Origin: Plantago ovata
Taxonomy: Eukaryota > Streptophyta > Magnoliopsida > Lamiales > Plantaginaceae
NCBI GenBank assembly: GCA_028274465.1
Contig: CM051457.1
Coordinates: forward strand, 30,539,313-30,603,312
Direction: 5' to 3'
Length of the DNA stretch: 64,000 bases
The notes below the pieces were generated by a model. That model did not search any database, was not told the DNA's origin, and saw only the letters and a list, made by a program, of their open reading frames with translations. Every line of letters starts with the position of its first letter. Within the stretch, counting starts at the first letter, position 1. The position numbers and the translations under genes are program-made. This document shows positions 32,557 through 46,524 of this stretch, piece after piece.

Positions 32557-35500
32557 TTAAGGTGGTTATTTTAGCAATTAGGTGCTCTAGAGTGGTTTCT
32601 TTATATATTTTTCTGTATATATATTGAAGTGTTTTGGATATGGAGAATTTCCCTTTAGATAATCCACTAAAGGAAATGAACGTAATTTGATTGAAATAAG
32701 TATATTACGTTTATAAAAGTGGCTAAGCTCAACTAGTGGCGCAAAAACAGAGAGGATCAAAATTATCCAAATAATAATAGTAATACTTAGCAATCTTGTT
32801 TTTCATATACTCTTACATAATCACTAATTTTGTCATCTTCTACTAGACACTAGTGAGTAGTGATTACCACTTGGATTGATCACGTCCTCCGCGATTCTTT
32901 CAATCTTATTTGTTGTCTTCTCTTGCTCTACCAAATCATAAAATCTACTACTCCGATCCGGGGGAGGATCGTAAACAATAAATGTGACCTACATCATGAT
33001 AATCATACAATTTATCTTCCAATTTATTATTGTTCGTTAGAAGTAGGGGAAAAAACCACTATAAATCGGATTAAATGTAATTTTTACTTTGTTGGAGGGA
33101 TAAAACCACTATTTGTATTTTATTTTCCCCTCATCAACTTGTATATATATACAAAGTAAAATTCATACTATCATACTATATACTATATATGCAGAGGTAT
33201 AAGATTGCCAAGTTGTAACAAGAGGATGTGTACGGTGTAGAGTTTGTGTATCAACAATGTGATTGTAGTTAATTATCTTGTTTGGTTCCGCAAATAATGG
33301 CCACAATAAAACGAATTGCAGCGAATTTTCGTTTTGGTCTAATTATTTTCAACATATAGCCAGGTAGGTAAAAAAAAAAAAAAAAAAACTGCTCCTGGCG
33401 AACTTGTATTTTCACCTATATAGAGTCTGTAGTGATTTGTCGTAAAATAAGTGATGTATGCTGCTGCCGACGGAGCACATGCAATTGGTTGGGTGAGTGA
33501 TGATGCCGAAATTGCATAAGCCCCACCTTGATTTGCGGAAAATTAGTTTCCGACCATTTAATTGACAGAATTGACACGATCCAGTATTAAAAACAATACG
33601 TAGTGATGATCGAACGTGGGAATTTTTGTTTTTATCCTGACCAAAAACATGGTGATCAATCGAGTTTATTTAATTTTTTTGGCTTAGAATTATTTGCCAA
33701 CATGCCTAGATACCGTTTGTTGATATACTATCGCTATATGCTACATTCGGGCATTCGGCTTGTTTTTATTCATTCACACATCACATAAATTATTATTTCA
33801 CGCCATTCCTATCATACATGTATGTATTAATGTATGTACCGGCCATCCCTCAAGTCGGCAAACCATACATCAACCGCAACTGTTACCGTTGACCGATCGG
33901 GCGTTCTTATGGGTATACGGTGCGGTTGTGCTTATATTGAGGGTGAGTTTTGAATTTGGACATTAAATGAGCTTATTAGAAAGCGGAATAATATATAGAC
34001 AAGCAGTTCTCCTTCTTATCCTTTATTTTTTAACTAGCAATTTAGGTATTAAAAAAAATTCCATGGCCATATTGTAAGTTTGTTGTTATGTAAAACGTTA
34101 AGGGATGGCTCAATTTTTTTGAATGCATGCCCAAGTGGTGTGGCCATTATTGTGGTCTGGTGATGTCATAATCTTGTAATCGTAAACCAATACTACATTA
34201 ATCTTATTTGATGAGTTATCACTATAAAACTTTAGACATTCAAATCAAGTTGATAAGGAATTGACGAAGGGATGAAAGAAAGATTCATTCATAGGTTCAT
34301 GAATTCAGTCCTATTTGCTGATTTTTCACAGGGAAAGAATACTGGACTGGGCCATGAAACTCAATAGTAAACATGGTTTGTGGGCCGATTGGGACTTTGA
34401 TGAGCACGTGTGGATGGGGGGGAGGTAGACCGGAATTGGGTCCACTGACCAGTGATTGTTTGTTGGTGTGTTGATTCTTCAATTGAATTCATAGGGAAAT
34501 TATTATTTAGTGAATCTTTTTAGTGTATCTAACTATGTTCATGCTGCTAGTTAGTGAATAAAATGAACCGATAAATTAACTGCTAGTTGATAATTGAAAA
34601 GTGACTAAAAGGTTATAAATTGACTGGTAACTGATCCGTTAATAAACTATATAGAGTAGATTTCCAAATCAATCACCTTATTGACATGCACCAAACAGAT
34701 TTATTATAGAATTAAACTGTTAAATGTTAAATAAGATGAAATCATCTTATTATAAGGTTACAAACACCACATATACACTTATTCTAGTAAGATAATGTAG
34801 TGTTGGCTCATTGAGGCCTGATCATCAATTTACAATCTCGACGGTCCACACTATTAAGGAGTTTTGGAAGAAATTGTAATTGATCGGCATAAGAATAATT
34901 GGACACTGTATCGTTGTAATTTACCTTAATTGATCAATGAAGTACCATTTAATTGACAATGTGGCACTTTTATAGTGTACTACTTGTTTCTAATTACTCG
35001 TACGTATCCTCTCGTGTGCACCCCTAGCTAAATGTATCCATAGTCTTGTGTAGTTTGCCAGAAAATTTCCGGTTAGTGAAAGACAAGTAGGTGGAATTTG
35101 AGTGTGGTCATTAAATTGTTGGTGAATTAATGGAGTAGCTAGTATTTAATGTCTACCGAGCGAGCTAAGTTTTAACCGTACAATAAATAACTGGAAAATC
35201 ATTTGGCATTTATTTATTTGCATAAATACAGATAGTTTTGCATGGACGTAATTAATGCATCATTGTAACGTTGGTGGTAGCTTTCCCGTAAAACATGCCT
35301 TTTGTTACTGTACTTTTTACCCAACAAAAATAATATAAAATAGAATAAATACAGTAAACTTATTCGTACAATAGATCATTCAAAATACACTAGTTAAATT
35401 GGTTCAAGATTAATTTAAACACTTGGACACATATATAGAGAGATTTTTGTGTGTTTGTTTGTAATGTTATTCGGGCCCGCCCCTGAATGTGCCCGTCCGA

Positions 35501-38500
35501 CCGCTCAGGGACTTCGAAAAATTAGAGCCTCAAATTTATAAATTATTTTTATCTACATATATTTGCAATGCATAAAAATTACCGCTCAAGGCCTCCTTGC
35601 AGTACATTGGATTGGGTTGACTTTATAAGTCATTTGGCATTTTGAGATTGCGGGTTCAATTCATGTTGTGTTCTTTGACCCTAAATCTCACCGTGGGCCC
35701 TGATATTATTTGTACCAAGTTTCAATCTTGAAGCAAACTTTGCATTGCTATTTGTACCTAAGATTAAGCAAACATTGACTTTAAATTCAAAAATTCTGTT
35801 CAAAACTCGAGGGGAAGAAGATCGCAAAGATTTCATGCAAAGATGATGTACTCGAATCTCCTTAATTAAAATGTGCACTTAATTCAAAATCCTTAACTGC
35901 GGGTTTTCATAATTTCTAGCCCGTTGGAGTAGTACTCTATATCAAATTAAACTAATCAAGTTTTTCCTTAATACAAGTTAAATTTTATAGTTGTTTGATC
36001 ATATGGGTGGAGATATTAAATGTTTTTTATTTAAACATCTAAACTTTTATTAAGTAAAATATAACGTACAAGGTTAAAGGCTGTGCAAAAGAGGGGTGGA
36101 GATCTTAAGCGTTCCGTTCATTTGCCTCATTACATTAATCTCAATAGCAACATGAATTTTGTGTTAAAATTACATAATTCTTAACCAGTTTCATTGCTAT
36201 TACAAGAGAAGTGATACTTACATCTTCACATCGAAATTGATGCATTCTTAGGTAGTTCATTATAAAGCGCACAGATTGAATGTGTAACTGACTCAGGGGG
36301 ATGAATAGTCCGCATAATTTGATGATCTGCTGGTGTGAATGCCTGGGAAATTCGTAAAAGGGCAGGGCATTCCAAGTATGAAACAGTAGAAGCACCATAA
36401 TTTTGGTGTGAAATGTGTGGTCTCCATCATCGATAACAAAGTTGTGTATCTATGTCATGGATTTGAGGCTGCTGTCTCTTTTTCATTACCTAATTGACTT
36501 ATAAAATTTTCTCCACACTAGTTCAAATGTTTAAAGTCCACTATCCTTTGAACTTTGAAGTTTGAATCCACTGATAATTTTATAAACATCCATTTCTTTC
36601 ATGGCTTCCACTACCTTGTAATATGTAAAACATCATTGGATCCAGAAGACCAACATTGCAGTAACATAAAAATTCTCAAATCTCAGGAATATCATATCAT
36701 ATTATCATGTGATATTTCATGAATCAATTTGCCACAAAGGAGTAGTACAATAGTTGGTTTCGGAGATTTACTACAAAGGACAAAATTTCACATTTTTCAC
36801 ATCAATTCAAGTTTTTTAAGAGTTGAAATTGTATCGACCAAATTTACATTATAAAGATAATTATATTGAGAGTTGCTAATTAATGAATGAGTTACGTTCT
36901 ACATACATATCATGTGATATTTCATGAATCAACAACATACAGTTGAACATTGACACTACATAAAATCAATATGGAAGTACTAGATCTATTTTTTTGTCTT
37001 TTCCATCTACCCATTTGTATTCTACACGATGTTATTGTGGTACAATTCTTAGGTATCTATCACTAGTAATTTCCAATATTTCATATACATTTCTATTATA
37101 CGTTATACAATAGTACAATCGGTGAGGCCCTGGTTATGGATCTTCTTGGAAGGAAGAAGATGATGAATTGATGATTCCTGGAAGAGACAGTCACATGAAT
37201 ATATACCAAGTGTCACCATCTTAATGACTAGTACAAACTACCTAACTTAAAGTTACAAAATTAAATATAGGACCACACAACAGATTGATAGTTTTATAAG
37301 ATCTCGGAACAAATGGTAGAGAAGCATTTCGGTGTTTCAGTTCATCAAAGATAAACTGAACATGAAATTCATAAAATTTTCATTTTTTTTTTCTTTTAAA
37401 TGGTGAAACGCCTCTGGAAAATTATAATGCATCTTCGTTTTTAATAATCATAGATGATGCATTAGAAAATCAAGATTTTAATTGATAAGAAAGTACAAAA
37501 GTGGTTCAACCGTTGAGTGGGCGACGTAACAAAACCGGCACTGGCCAGTAATCACGGAGAAGTGTTGTTGTATTTTTTGTTTGAACTTATGTATGACGTG
37601 TTTAGATTTTGTGTATTTTGGACACGACCTTCTAAGAAAATAGCGTATCCATCTGTTTTGTTGTATTTTCGTACTTTTTTAAAAGTGTAATACTCGTATA
37701 TAAAAATGTGACATTTCTTTTGAGGCGTGACCGTTAATTGCGGTTGGGTATGATTAAAATAGAGCTAAAAGTACTACACTTGTGTGTTGTTCGATTTATA
37801 TATGTGAGGGATCTTAATTTTGACCCGTTAGTTTCTAGTTTTGCTGCCCACTCAAGCTCTTGTCGTTTTCTTATCTTCACTTTTCCTTTTGGTTCATTCA
37901 TAGTTTACCTTATCCTTCTAGACTAGAGATGGAAGGTTTGTTATGTGAAACCGTGAAAGGAATCAAGGATTGTTCAATGGCTATTTATATTTCTATGGAA
38001 CTGAACATGGCTTCTATTTGATTGAGTGTGAAAATATAGTCCTAGTCCTATCATATCAACTCATGAATTTGTCCTTTTTGTCTTTCTCAAATTGTCATCT
38101 ATCACCGGCATGCATCTGTTAGCTTAAATGCTTAAGAAATCTGAGTTTATTTAAGAAAGGTGTCGAATTAGAGTTTTGAGTCCTGACAATATTTATCTGA
38201 TGGTTTGCTCACCCTAACATGTAAGCGCATGTCATAAATTCAGTATTGTTTAGCAAACATAAGTTTTTAACCGTGCATTATAATTTTATGTATTTAGGCG
38301 GTTGGATCATAATAAATTAAAAAAAGAAAAAGTAGACAAAAAGTAAATTGTAAAGAAAATGAAAAATAAGAAGAAGAATTGAGTGGGACGGAATGGCGCG
38401 TAGTTTGCAGAACCTAATGGGCCGAACGCGAGCAACACGTTGGTGGGCTGGAGGCCTTGTGATACATTTATTAATTTATTAATTAATCCAGTTTTTCACT

Positions 38501-38859
38501 GCATTTTTTAGTAATATCTTTGATTTTCTGATGAAAATTTGTCTTTTACTTGCACGTAAAATAATTTTTTTGGTTGGGCGAGCTTTCTTCCAGTTTGACT
38601 GGGGTACGTAATGTAAATTATGTAATGGTAAAATATGTGGGAAGGTAGGGGCTAATTTGCAGTCCATCATTATGATTGGTGCCAGGAAGTATTTAGATGT
38701 TTTGATTATTTTAATTTGCCAATATTTATGGATAAGACTGTTCGTCATTATTAACATATATAGATAGAATAGAATAAGGAATCGTATCCATATAGATAAA
38801 GGCGAGTAGAATTATAATCTACTTTTAAACTTCTATTATGCTTAAAACTTCAATGCCCC
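32557..38859. other. 6.3 kb without a recognisable gene
   Basis: AT-rich DNA with no domain-bearing frame. Minor items: a run of 19 A at about 33369-33387, a CAGGGGCGGGCCCG motif (minus strand, about 35470-35484) like the hAT MITE ends, a B-box-like GGGTTCAATTC at 35653, and TATA-rich patches near 33140-33190. Confidence 0.4.
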
Positions 38860-39729
38860 ATGAATATGTCTGATTCATTAGTGTATAAGCAATGTAGGAC
38901 AATGCCCGTTATTTACATTTTGTTGATGATTAAGGTGACTTGGGATGAAAAGCTTGGAACAAAAAGCTTGAACTCATTAATGGTGGGTCTCGTAATCGGC
39001 GACGAATTGAAGCAAGGAAGCTTGGGAATGATAAAAGACGTCGATACGAACTCAATGGCATTGGAATCACACACGATTAGTGGAGAAACAACCTTGTAAT
39101 GAGCTCCCAAACTTTGGCCATGGTGAACGCATGCAAGACTGTATGTGGAAGATGACATGATGGTTAAATCGGTCTAACCGAATCGTGATCAAACCGTTCG
39201 ATCCAATCCAAGGCAACAATTGGCTAGGGATGAATCTGAGAAGGGTGGGGTAAGCACAAATCATGCTTCGCGCGCATGGGGGCCAGCCAAGACGGATAAG
39301 TGCGTGGAGGAGTCAGCAGAGGGTGCACGGCATACGGGGATGCGTGGGGATGAGTCGAAGTGAGTGATGGGCGCGTGAGATCATGTTTGGGGCCCACATA
39401 GGTGATTATGAACCTAACTGTTTTATTAGGTCATTCGAAGAGGTCGAAAAGGGTGGGGAGATTGCCAAAGAAGAAGTTGCTAGTAGCCATATTGAAGGAA
39501 AACACATCCAATGATTACGTTTGAAGTTAAGGGATACACCAAAGGAGAAGTTTCTAAGAACCAGATTAGCGACAACAAGAACACACCAGAGACACTTGGC
39601 AAGAGTGAAGGACCTTCGGTGACCCATTCGATGTTGATCAGGAGTTAAGGCACCATCGAAGGGTGGCAATCGACTGAATCCAAGAAACCCGTGAAGCATA
39701 AAGGGCGTAAGCTGCAGTTGGAGCAATTC

Positions 39730-39878
39730 CTATGTTTTTTATCCGGCCAGACCACTAAATCGGTAGTGACTGGCTCGAAAGTATCCCGGTCTGACCATGA
39801 CCTAACACGATCCACCTCCGGTCCGACCTTTTTAGGGGGTGTTCGGCTCAACTTCTGGTTCCGGCTTTCAAAACATAG
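39730..39878. mobile_element. hAT-type MITE, CTATGTTTT family (copy 2)
   Basis: The ends CTATGTTTT and AAAACATAG are perfect inverted repeats flanked by 8-bp target duplications AGCAATTC (39722-39729 and 39879-39886). The inner CCGGCCAGACC and GGTCCGACC motifs match the family of 16311-16799. At 149 bp it is a shorter derivative. Confidence 0.85.
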
Positions 39879-40146
39879 AGCAATTCAATCTAAACGACCT
39901 AACATGGATTTAACTGGTCACTTGGATATGCTACGTTTTTGCATGGTGATTGTATTGTATCCGGGAGTTATTTTGATTGATTTTGGAGCAAGTACCAGCT
40001 TTGTGAAACCATAGTTCACAAGGAGTTGAGGGATGGATTGGAATCATGTTGCAATATTGCTTTCACTGTTACCTTGTATGAGTTGTCGGCATATGGGTTA
40101 GAGGAAGAGGTAGTGTTGGGGATGCCATGGTTGCCTGCAACATGCT

Positions 40147-40316
40147 ATGTTACTTTTGAGTGTAGCAGGTAGTGTCTTTGTGTGTTGGTTAACCGTCAAC
40201 CATTCGTGTGAGAGGTGAAGCCGCTAAACAAGAACAGGGGAATCATCCTCTCAACACGAATAATTGACTGTCAACCAAAACACAAAAACACTGCCTACTA
40301 CACTCAAAAGTAACAT
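40147..40316. repeat. Inverted repeat with 68-bp arms
   Basis: Arms 40147-40214 and 40248-40316 are about 88% complementary around a loop of about 33 nt, both outer ends being ATGTTACTTTTGAGTGTAG on the appropriate strand. A transcript would fold into a long hairpin. It lies at the edge of the gypsy fossil. Confidence 0.85.
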
Positions 40317-40330
40317 AGGCTGCGCAACAA

Positions 40331-42172
40331 GCTGAAGGGGAGATGTGCCTTTGCAAAGGTGCACTACTGCATGATGTTGTGAAAAGACGGTTGACTAGTG
40401 GGGCATCATCCCGCGATGCGGATGATTGAGCTGAAGACTCTGGAAGTGATTGAGATTTTAGTGATAAAGAAGCATCACAACTAGCACCAAAGAGATTTTA
40501 GGTGGTCAAAGAGATTGCATCTGCAGGACCTGAAACACAGTGGGATGTTGGCCAACAACAACAACTAAAACTCATCTGGAACGGGGTGGTTGCCACCGGA
40601 TATAAGTTATTAGTGCAACATGTGGGAAGCATCATAGTTGGGGCTAACCAAGAAGGCCATGGAATCGGGTAAAGTTCGAAAGAACCTTGGGGACACAAGG
40701 TTTGTTTAAAGGGGCGGAGTATTGGAGGGGTTCCATCCTTCCTTTATGAACCGACAATGTTTGAAGGACATTAGTTCGTGTCGGTTAAAACGAACTATTG
40801 GAAAACGATCTTAAGTCAATTTCAAGATACCTCCGTAAGTACATATTTCTCTGCAATCAATTTGACTAAAATTATATGAATTTCAAATACATGTACCATT
40901 GTATTTCTAACTTACACGCACGCACCAATATATTTTGATAAGTATTATTTTTATAATATTTCTAACATTCCATTGTAAATCTATAAAATCACATGATATA
41001 TATGAGATATATCATAGTACTATTTTTGTTCTACGTACATACTACGGGATATTTATTTTATGGTAACATTCATTTATAATGATATGAAGTACATGTAAAC
41101 AGTAAAAAAATGAGGGTTGGGGTTACACGCGGCTGTCGGTGACCAACTCACCACCACATTCGTGCCAGATAGAAAATTAAATGGTCGCAAGTGTTGTTTG
41201 TCGGATTGTCGGGTTCTAAATGTGTGAAGTATATAATCTAAAATGATCAATACTACATTCCGATAACAATAATAATAATAATAATTCATTACAGGTGAAT
41301 CAGATGAAATACGCCATCATCGAATAATACAATTCGGAGCTTTCGATTTACTTGCGTACCCACATGTAATATAATGCAATGCCAATCAAATTAACAGAAA
41401 GAAATTTGCTGTTTATATATCAATCAATTATCAATTAATATAATAGGATGATTATCATGTACCCAAAAAAAAAAAAAAGAGGATGATTATCATTACGATC
41501 TGCCTGCATGTCAAAAAGCTTAATATAATGGACACTATCTATCTAATGATGTTACGTGAATATATCACGTACGTTATGGAATATATATATATATATATAT
41601 ATAGTATCAATTTCAATTTGTGGATTAAGAACAAAAATATATATATATATGCGGTGTAGCGAAAATATGTATGATACGGGGACATTAATGATTCCACCAC
41701 CCTCACTTTAATCTCCTATAGAAAATGATCATATACTCCTGCGGTGTAGTAACAAGCACGCTTTAATGTGTTTAAGAAACTTTTCAGTTCCGAGACCTTT
41801 GGACCATTGACAAATTAATTAAAACCACAAAGAAGATTAGGTTTTCAGAAAACCGTATCCCGCCCTACCTAGTTTATTCAATCCACATCGCTTCTGAACC
41901 GGACAAAATGATACTACTACTCTGCTACTATTGCGAATTCCCTCGTTTATTTTTACTATTCTTATCTCACCTTATGTCAAATTCTACCTTACTTCTAAAT
42001 TACATTATAACTCCGTTAGGAATTCAACCATACACATCTATTTCTCCGCTTTCCTTATAACTCTCATATAAACTTTTAGACTATGACTTCTCAAGAAAAG
42101 AATGATGTTTATGTATGGTTTACGAATATTTTTAGTAAATATTTTGTTTTCAATGAACATATATAATATATA
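40331..42172. other. AT-rich stretch without a recognisable gene
   Basis: Holds a (TA)n run at 41579-41602, an (AAT)n run near 41268-41284 and a run of 14 A near 41464-41478. No coding region is supported. Confidence 0.4.
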
Positions 42173-42174
42173 TA

Positions 42175-43411
42175 CTAGTACCTCCTCTTTTTTTTTTATA
42201 AGTAGTTTTAGGTGTTTTCACACATATTAAGGAAATGATTTGTTGGTGTTAGAATATGTCCGATCCGTATTACGACTTAAAACGGATTAAGAGACGTACT
42301 AACACTACGAGGTCCGACCTATAGGGCAATATGGTCCGATACCCAGCCCTAGGTCCGACCTAAAAAGTGATCCCAAGAGTAAACCAAGGCTTAAGTAAAA
42401 GGCCGACCTACACAAGGATATGGTCCGAGTAGTAGGTCTTTGGGAGCCTCAGATTAAGTTCATATCTAAATACTCTGTGAAACAAAGGGTCCGACCACCT
42501 TAGTCGGACCAAGATTAGACTAAGTCATTTGAAGTCAAACAATGGCAGGGTCCCACCTCCGTAAGTCGGGCGCATCAACCCATTTTTGCCATGTTCTAAT
42601 TCATAATTAAGCACTTTAGTCAGAGTTATACGTCACTCGGACCTCATGGACCATGAGAACTCCAGAGGCCAAGGAACTAGAGAATAATGTCGGACTCCTA
42701 GGTCGGACCAGGAAAACGACCATATGTTCTACGACGTTCCTAAACGTGAATTTACCACGATAGCCTTATGGAAACCCTAATTTGGGACATGGGCCAGGCC
42801 CATTAGACCACTAATGGGCTTGAAGATCTTGAGATGCAATAATAGCCTTACATTTGGCGCAATATCAAAGGTTGTACTTCACTTTGGGAAAAACTATAAA
42901 TAGGCATCACTATTCATGCATAAGGTAAGTAATCTCGACCCTTAAGCTCTATCTAAAGTTACTAGAGGATCCATCAAGCATTCAAGCCTATATACGTGTA
43001 GTCGTTCAGCCGGTTTGATCACTAGACAGACCGGATAGTCGGTACTAATTCCCCCCCCCCCCCCTAAAGCTTTTTTCAGGACCTTAGCATTATAGAGGGA
43101 ACTTGTAGAACAAGGACTAGTACGAATTAGAAGGAACTCATTTTTTACCCATCAACATGTTTGATTTTTATTATTTTATTCTTTCAATTATTAATGTTAT
43201 GAAAACCATTATCTAATAAGAGAGAGATAGAGAGAAAAAGGAATAGATGGTTTGTAGCTACTCTAACAATTATTGCACTTTTAATACTAGTAAAAGTGGG
43301 TAGAAATTGCATGGGAATTAGTATAGTAATACTAAAAAATATGAAACTACTTATATTTAATCATAAGAGCAAAAGACTAAAACTACACTTATAAAAAAAC
43401 GGAGGTAGTAG
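42175..43411. mobile_element. Stowaway MITE split by an LTR insertion
   Basis: The left end CTAGTACCTCCTCTTTTTTTTT and right end AAAAAAACGGAGGTAGTAG pair as inverted repeats with TA on each side (42173-42174 and 43412-43413). Matching inner arms are TATAAGTAGTTTTAG and CTAAAACTACACTTATA. Removing the 917-bp LTR inside leaves a MITE of about 320 bp, a normal size. Confidence 0.7.
42241..43157 (+). mobile_element. Solo LTR, Ty3/gypsy-like, nested in a MITE
   Basis: The unit begins TGTTGGTG and ends CATCAACA, matching TG...CA inverted ends. Flanking TGATT (42236-42240) and TGTTT (43158-43162) agree at four of five bases and may be the target duplication. A TATA box (CTATAAATAGG at 42894) lies near the U3/R border. 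AGGTCCGACC motifs recur through U3, and there is a poly-C run at 43051-43064. Confidence 0.6.
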
Positions 43412-43414
43412 TAT

Positions 43415-43640
43415 ACTACAGTTCTTTTTAAAAACAGTCAACCTAATCTAATCTATTCCTACCCCTACGTTCCTACATACTCATTTACCACCTTATAACT
43501 TCAAATATCCTAAACCACCCTTTGCCTCCGCCGGAGTTCGAACCTCGGACCTCTTATTGCCACTCCGGCACCCTAATCACTCGCCACCCTTATAACTCCA
43601 ATATACCAATAGAGTATATATATCTGTTTAGCATTTTGAA
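43415..43640 (-). mobile_element. SINE-like dispersed repeat (copy 1)
   Basis: On the minus strand GAGGTTCGAACTCCGG supplies a Pol III B box. The downstream block GGATATTTGAAGTTATAAGG and AGATTAGGTTGACTGTTT recurs at 46.8 kb. A shared tRNA-like box plus shared tail in two separate places supports a SINE-like family, though the A box and ends are not settled. Confidence 0.45.
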
Positions 43641-45000
43641 AATTTTGCTAGCCGCTAGGTCAATTAGTATAATCTTAGACAGCTTGAGAGGCTTTATATC
43701 TTGCGGGGATTATATATAAGTCTGGTCTTTTGTACTCCCAATTCAAAATCTAAGAAAATACTCCCAACTATTATACAGAACTTGCCTCATGTAAAACTTC
43801 ACACCCCCATAATGTAACGTTTAAATCGAAAATGTCTCAATCTATATACACCTACGCTACAAATTACAATGGAATTTCCCGCTTACTCTTAGTCAGACGA
43901 AATGAAAATTTTGTATTACTATTATTAATAATTTAATTAATATTGAGTGATTGGTATAATTAATTGACACGTGGAGTACAGGTTGTTCTGTGAAATTAGC
44001 TAGGCTACATAGGAAGTTAATCTGTTTTAGAATCTTCCCTTGTGGTCGTCTCACACTACTAGTGTAATCCCCCGAACTTTGAATTCATCAGGATAGTGTG
44101 TTGATAAGAACCTTTTCAAGAATAATATACTGATACAAGCTAAGCATCATTAAAGCAAAACCTTATCAAATCATCATGTATATGGTTTACGAATATCACA
44201 AATCTCTTATGAAAAGACACCATTGGGGTGCACATAACCGTCTTTTTGTACATTAACATGTAAGTAGTATACCACCTATTCAAAAATATAGATGGATAAC
44301 AAACAAAAACTATTCACTTTTATTTTCTCATGAAAACCTGCAAGTGATATTATTTAATTTTCGATTTAGGTAATATCATGCAAACCAGATAAACTATATT
44401 TAGTGTGGCTATCATATACAAATTTAGAAGTGATATTCCTAAATTTAAACCAACAGCCACGTAGTGGGCTAACATATATAGTAGTTTTAAGTGTTTGTAT
44501 GGTAAAATAAACTTATAAATGCCTGATAAGTTATTGGTAGCTGAACTCACCTTATTTTTTTATGTGGTATATAGAATATGTTATCAAATCAATCACAACC
44601 TTCTACATCATTTTCTTTTTTTTCCGAATCGGCAAAAAACTTTTATGAATCACTGAGCATAAGAAATGCTCAAAAACAAATACACGAAAAATTCACGGAG
44701 CATACTCCGGAAACCGATAGAACAAAATTTACACATTCACCATTATATTATCAATTACTTTATTTTATTGACATTCACCAAACATATTTATTTTATTTAG
44801 GGGCCTCTTAGCGTCCTTAATATCAAAATAGGTCCCTTTATCAATTACAAAATAGGCCACGAATTTGACTTTTGGAGAATTAGAAAGAATTAAGTTACTG
44901 TAGCATTTTTTTGGATTTTTTAACAAACAAACAAGCCTTAGGATTTTAAAGGAAAAATGTAAAAATAAACTAAAAAACTAAAATAAATTGAAAATAAAAA
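43641..45000. other. AT-rich stretch without a recognisable gene
   Basis: I see no domain-bearing frame or element ends here. A 77-codon frame at 44578-44811 has no recognisable motif. Confidence 0.4.
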
Positions 45001-45014
45001 AAATAAAACTATTA

Positions 45015-45120
45015 AAACTGCTCTGGCCAGAGCAGTCTCCGCCAATCCGCCATTAATGGCATGGCGGAGCTGAGCTCCGCCCAGAACGGTGGAGCTGAGT
45101 AGCTCCACCATTATGTAATT
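45015..45120. repeat. Cluster of overlapping palindromes
   Basis: CTGCTCTGGCCAGAGCAG is a perfect 18-bp palindrome. ATTAATGGCATGGCGGAGCT and CAGCTCCGCC with GGTGGAGCTGAGTAGCTCCACC form further stems. It is a GC-rich island in AT-rich DNA, probably a MITE terminus or insertion scar. Confidence 0.6.
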
Positions 45121-46524
45121 TTGTTCTTATATTTTTAAAATATAATATTGAATATGCTAAGGTCATGTTTGATTTTGTATTTTAGAGCTAATGGCAATTT
45201 CGTAAATACTCAATAGTCAATCCAAAAATTCAGAAATTGACCTAATATGTAATTGTTGATCTAAGTGGGCCTTTTCTGTTATTGCATGCTCTAAGAGACT
45301 TCTATCGTAATATTATGTCTATTTATTTTGGTCAAACAAGTAAAATCACCACACATAAAGTGACGATAAATACAAACTAAATGAATTTAATTATTTAAAA
45401 AGATAGTAGTAATATATTTATATTTATTTATAGTATGTAACTTTTGGGTCAAGTGAGTTATGTTATCAAGAAAGATGAGAAGCTTAAAGGCTGTAAAAGT
45501 GAAAAGACTGAAATACTAAGATTAGTGATTAGATGGTCCTCTAACCACTGAAGTGATGGAACTTTTTGTTACCAAGTAATACAACACAAATTAAAGCACA
45601 TGAATTGGGATAGTTGAATCAAAGTTTCCCACCATGTGGAATATCATGTTTGTTCGAATTGACCCCACAAAGATAGTTCGACGATTTTGTGTAGTCATGC
45701 CCAATTCATTCATGCAATCGTAACTGAAATTTTCAAAACGCAAATTCTGTGAATCACAAGATTTTAATATTTATCTGCTCTAAATCCGACTGACTTCATC
45801 CGGCAACCCTACTAGTCTAAGCATCTAACAACCTTACAGATTATATCACTTTGCTATTATTATACTACGGCCGATTACGCTCTAGTAATTTAATAATTTT
45901 AATAATTCCAACCCGTCTCAAGCAGTTCAAAAGTACGAGAGTGAACAAAATACAACCCAAGTGCAAAAGAGACGGTCCACAACGTATAGGTTCGTAAAGA
46001 ATCATTTGGAAGATATTGAGCAATATTTTTTTTATTATCAATATTCGAACAATATATGTCATTTACTCTTTGGTTAGTATTAGAACATATCTTTTGTTCT
46101 TATCTCTTGTGTTATTTATATTGTTACCGTTATAAACACTTCAGTTAGTTAGCTGTAATATTCACGTTAATGAAATAAATAGTTGCTGACGTCATATTTC
46201 TTTCCGGCGTGATGACTTCGAAGGTAGTGTTTGAAATGTTTATATAAACTGGTTTTTCTGATTTTCTACATTAGTAAGCAATTCTTTATTGTTTGATTCC
46301 ATTACACATGTTTTTGATTTTCTAAAATTAAGCATAATAACATTAAGCTAGAAGTATCAAATGATATGTTTATAGAGCTTAACGCAACAATAAAATAGAA
46401 CATATATATAAGTAAGCTATCTTGCGTATTATCACTGCAATACAAGTCTAACTAACATGGCATAAGCCATAACTATAGTAGATACGATTTACTTTGTATA
46501 TATGAGTTCAAATCAAGTAGGTTT

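Larger units (their letters stand above)
38860..40330 (+). mobile_element. Ty3/gypsy-like retrotransposon fossil (gag-protease region)
   Basis: The clearest remnant is a retroviral-type aspartic protease motif, ILIDFGASTSFV, at about 39970-40005, with a VLGMPWL-like block after it (about 40110). The region before it has the charged composition of a gag end. It is broken in several places and lacks identifiable reverse transcriptase or LTRs. A hAT MITE has inserted into it. Confidence 0.55.

Noticed and set aside
34297-34482. Short Pro/His-rich frame
   Set aside because: No domain, promoter or splice context.
41074-41289. Minus-strand 71-codon frame at 41.1-41.3 kb
   Set aside because: Its start is in an (AAT)n run and it has no recognisable motif.
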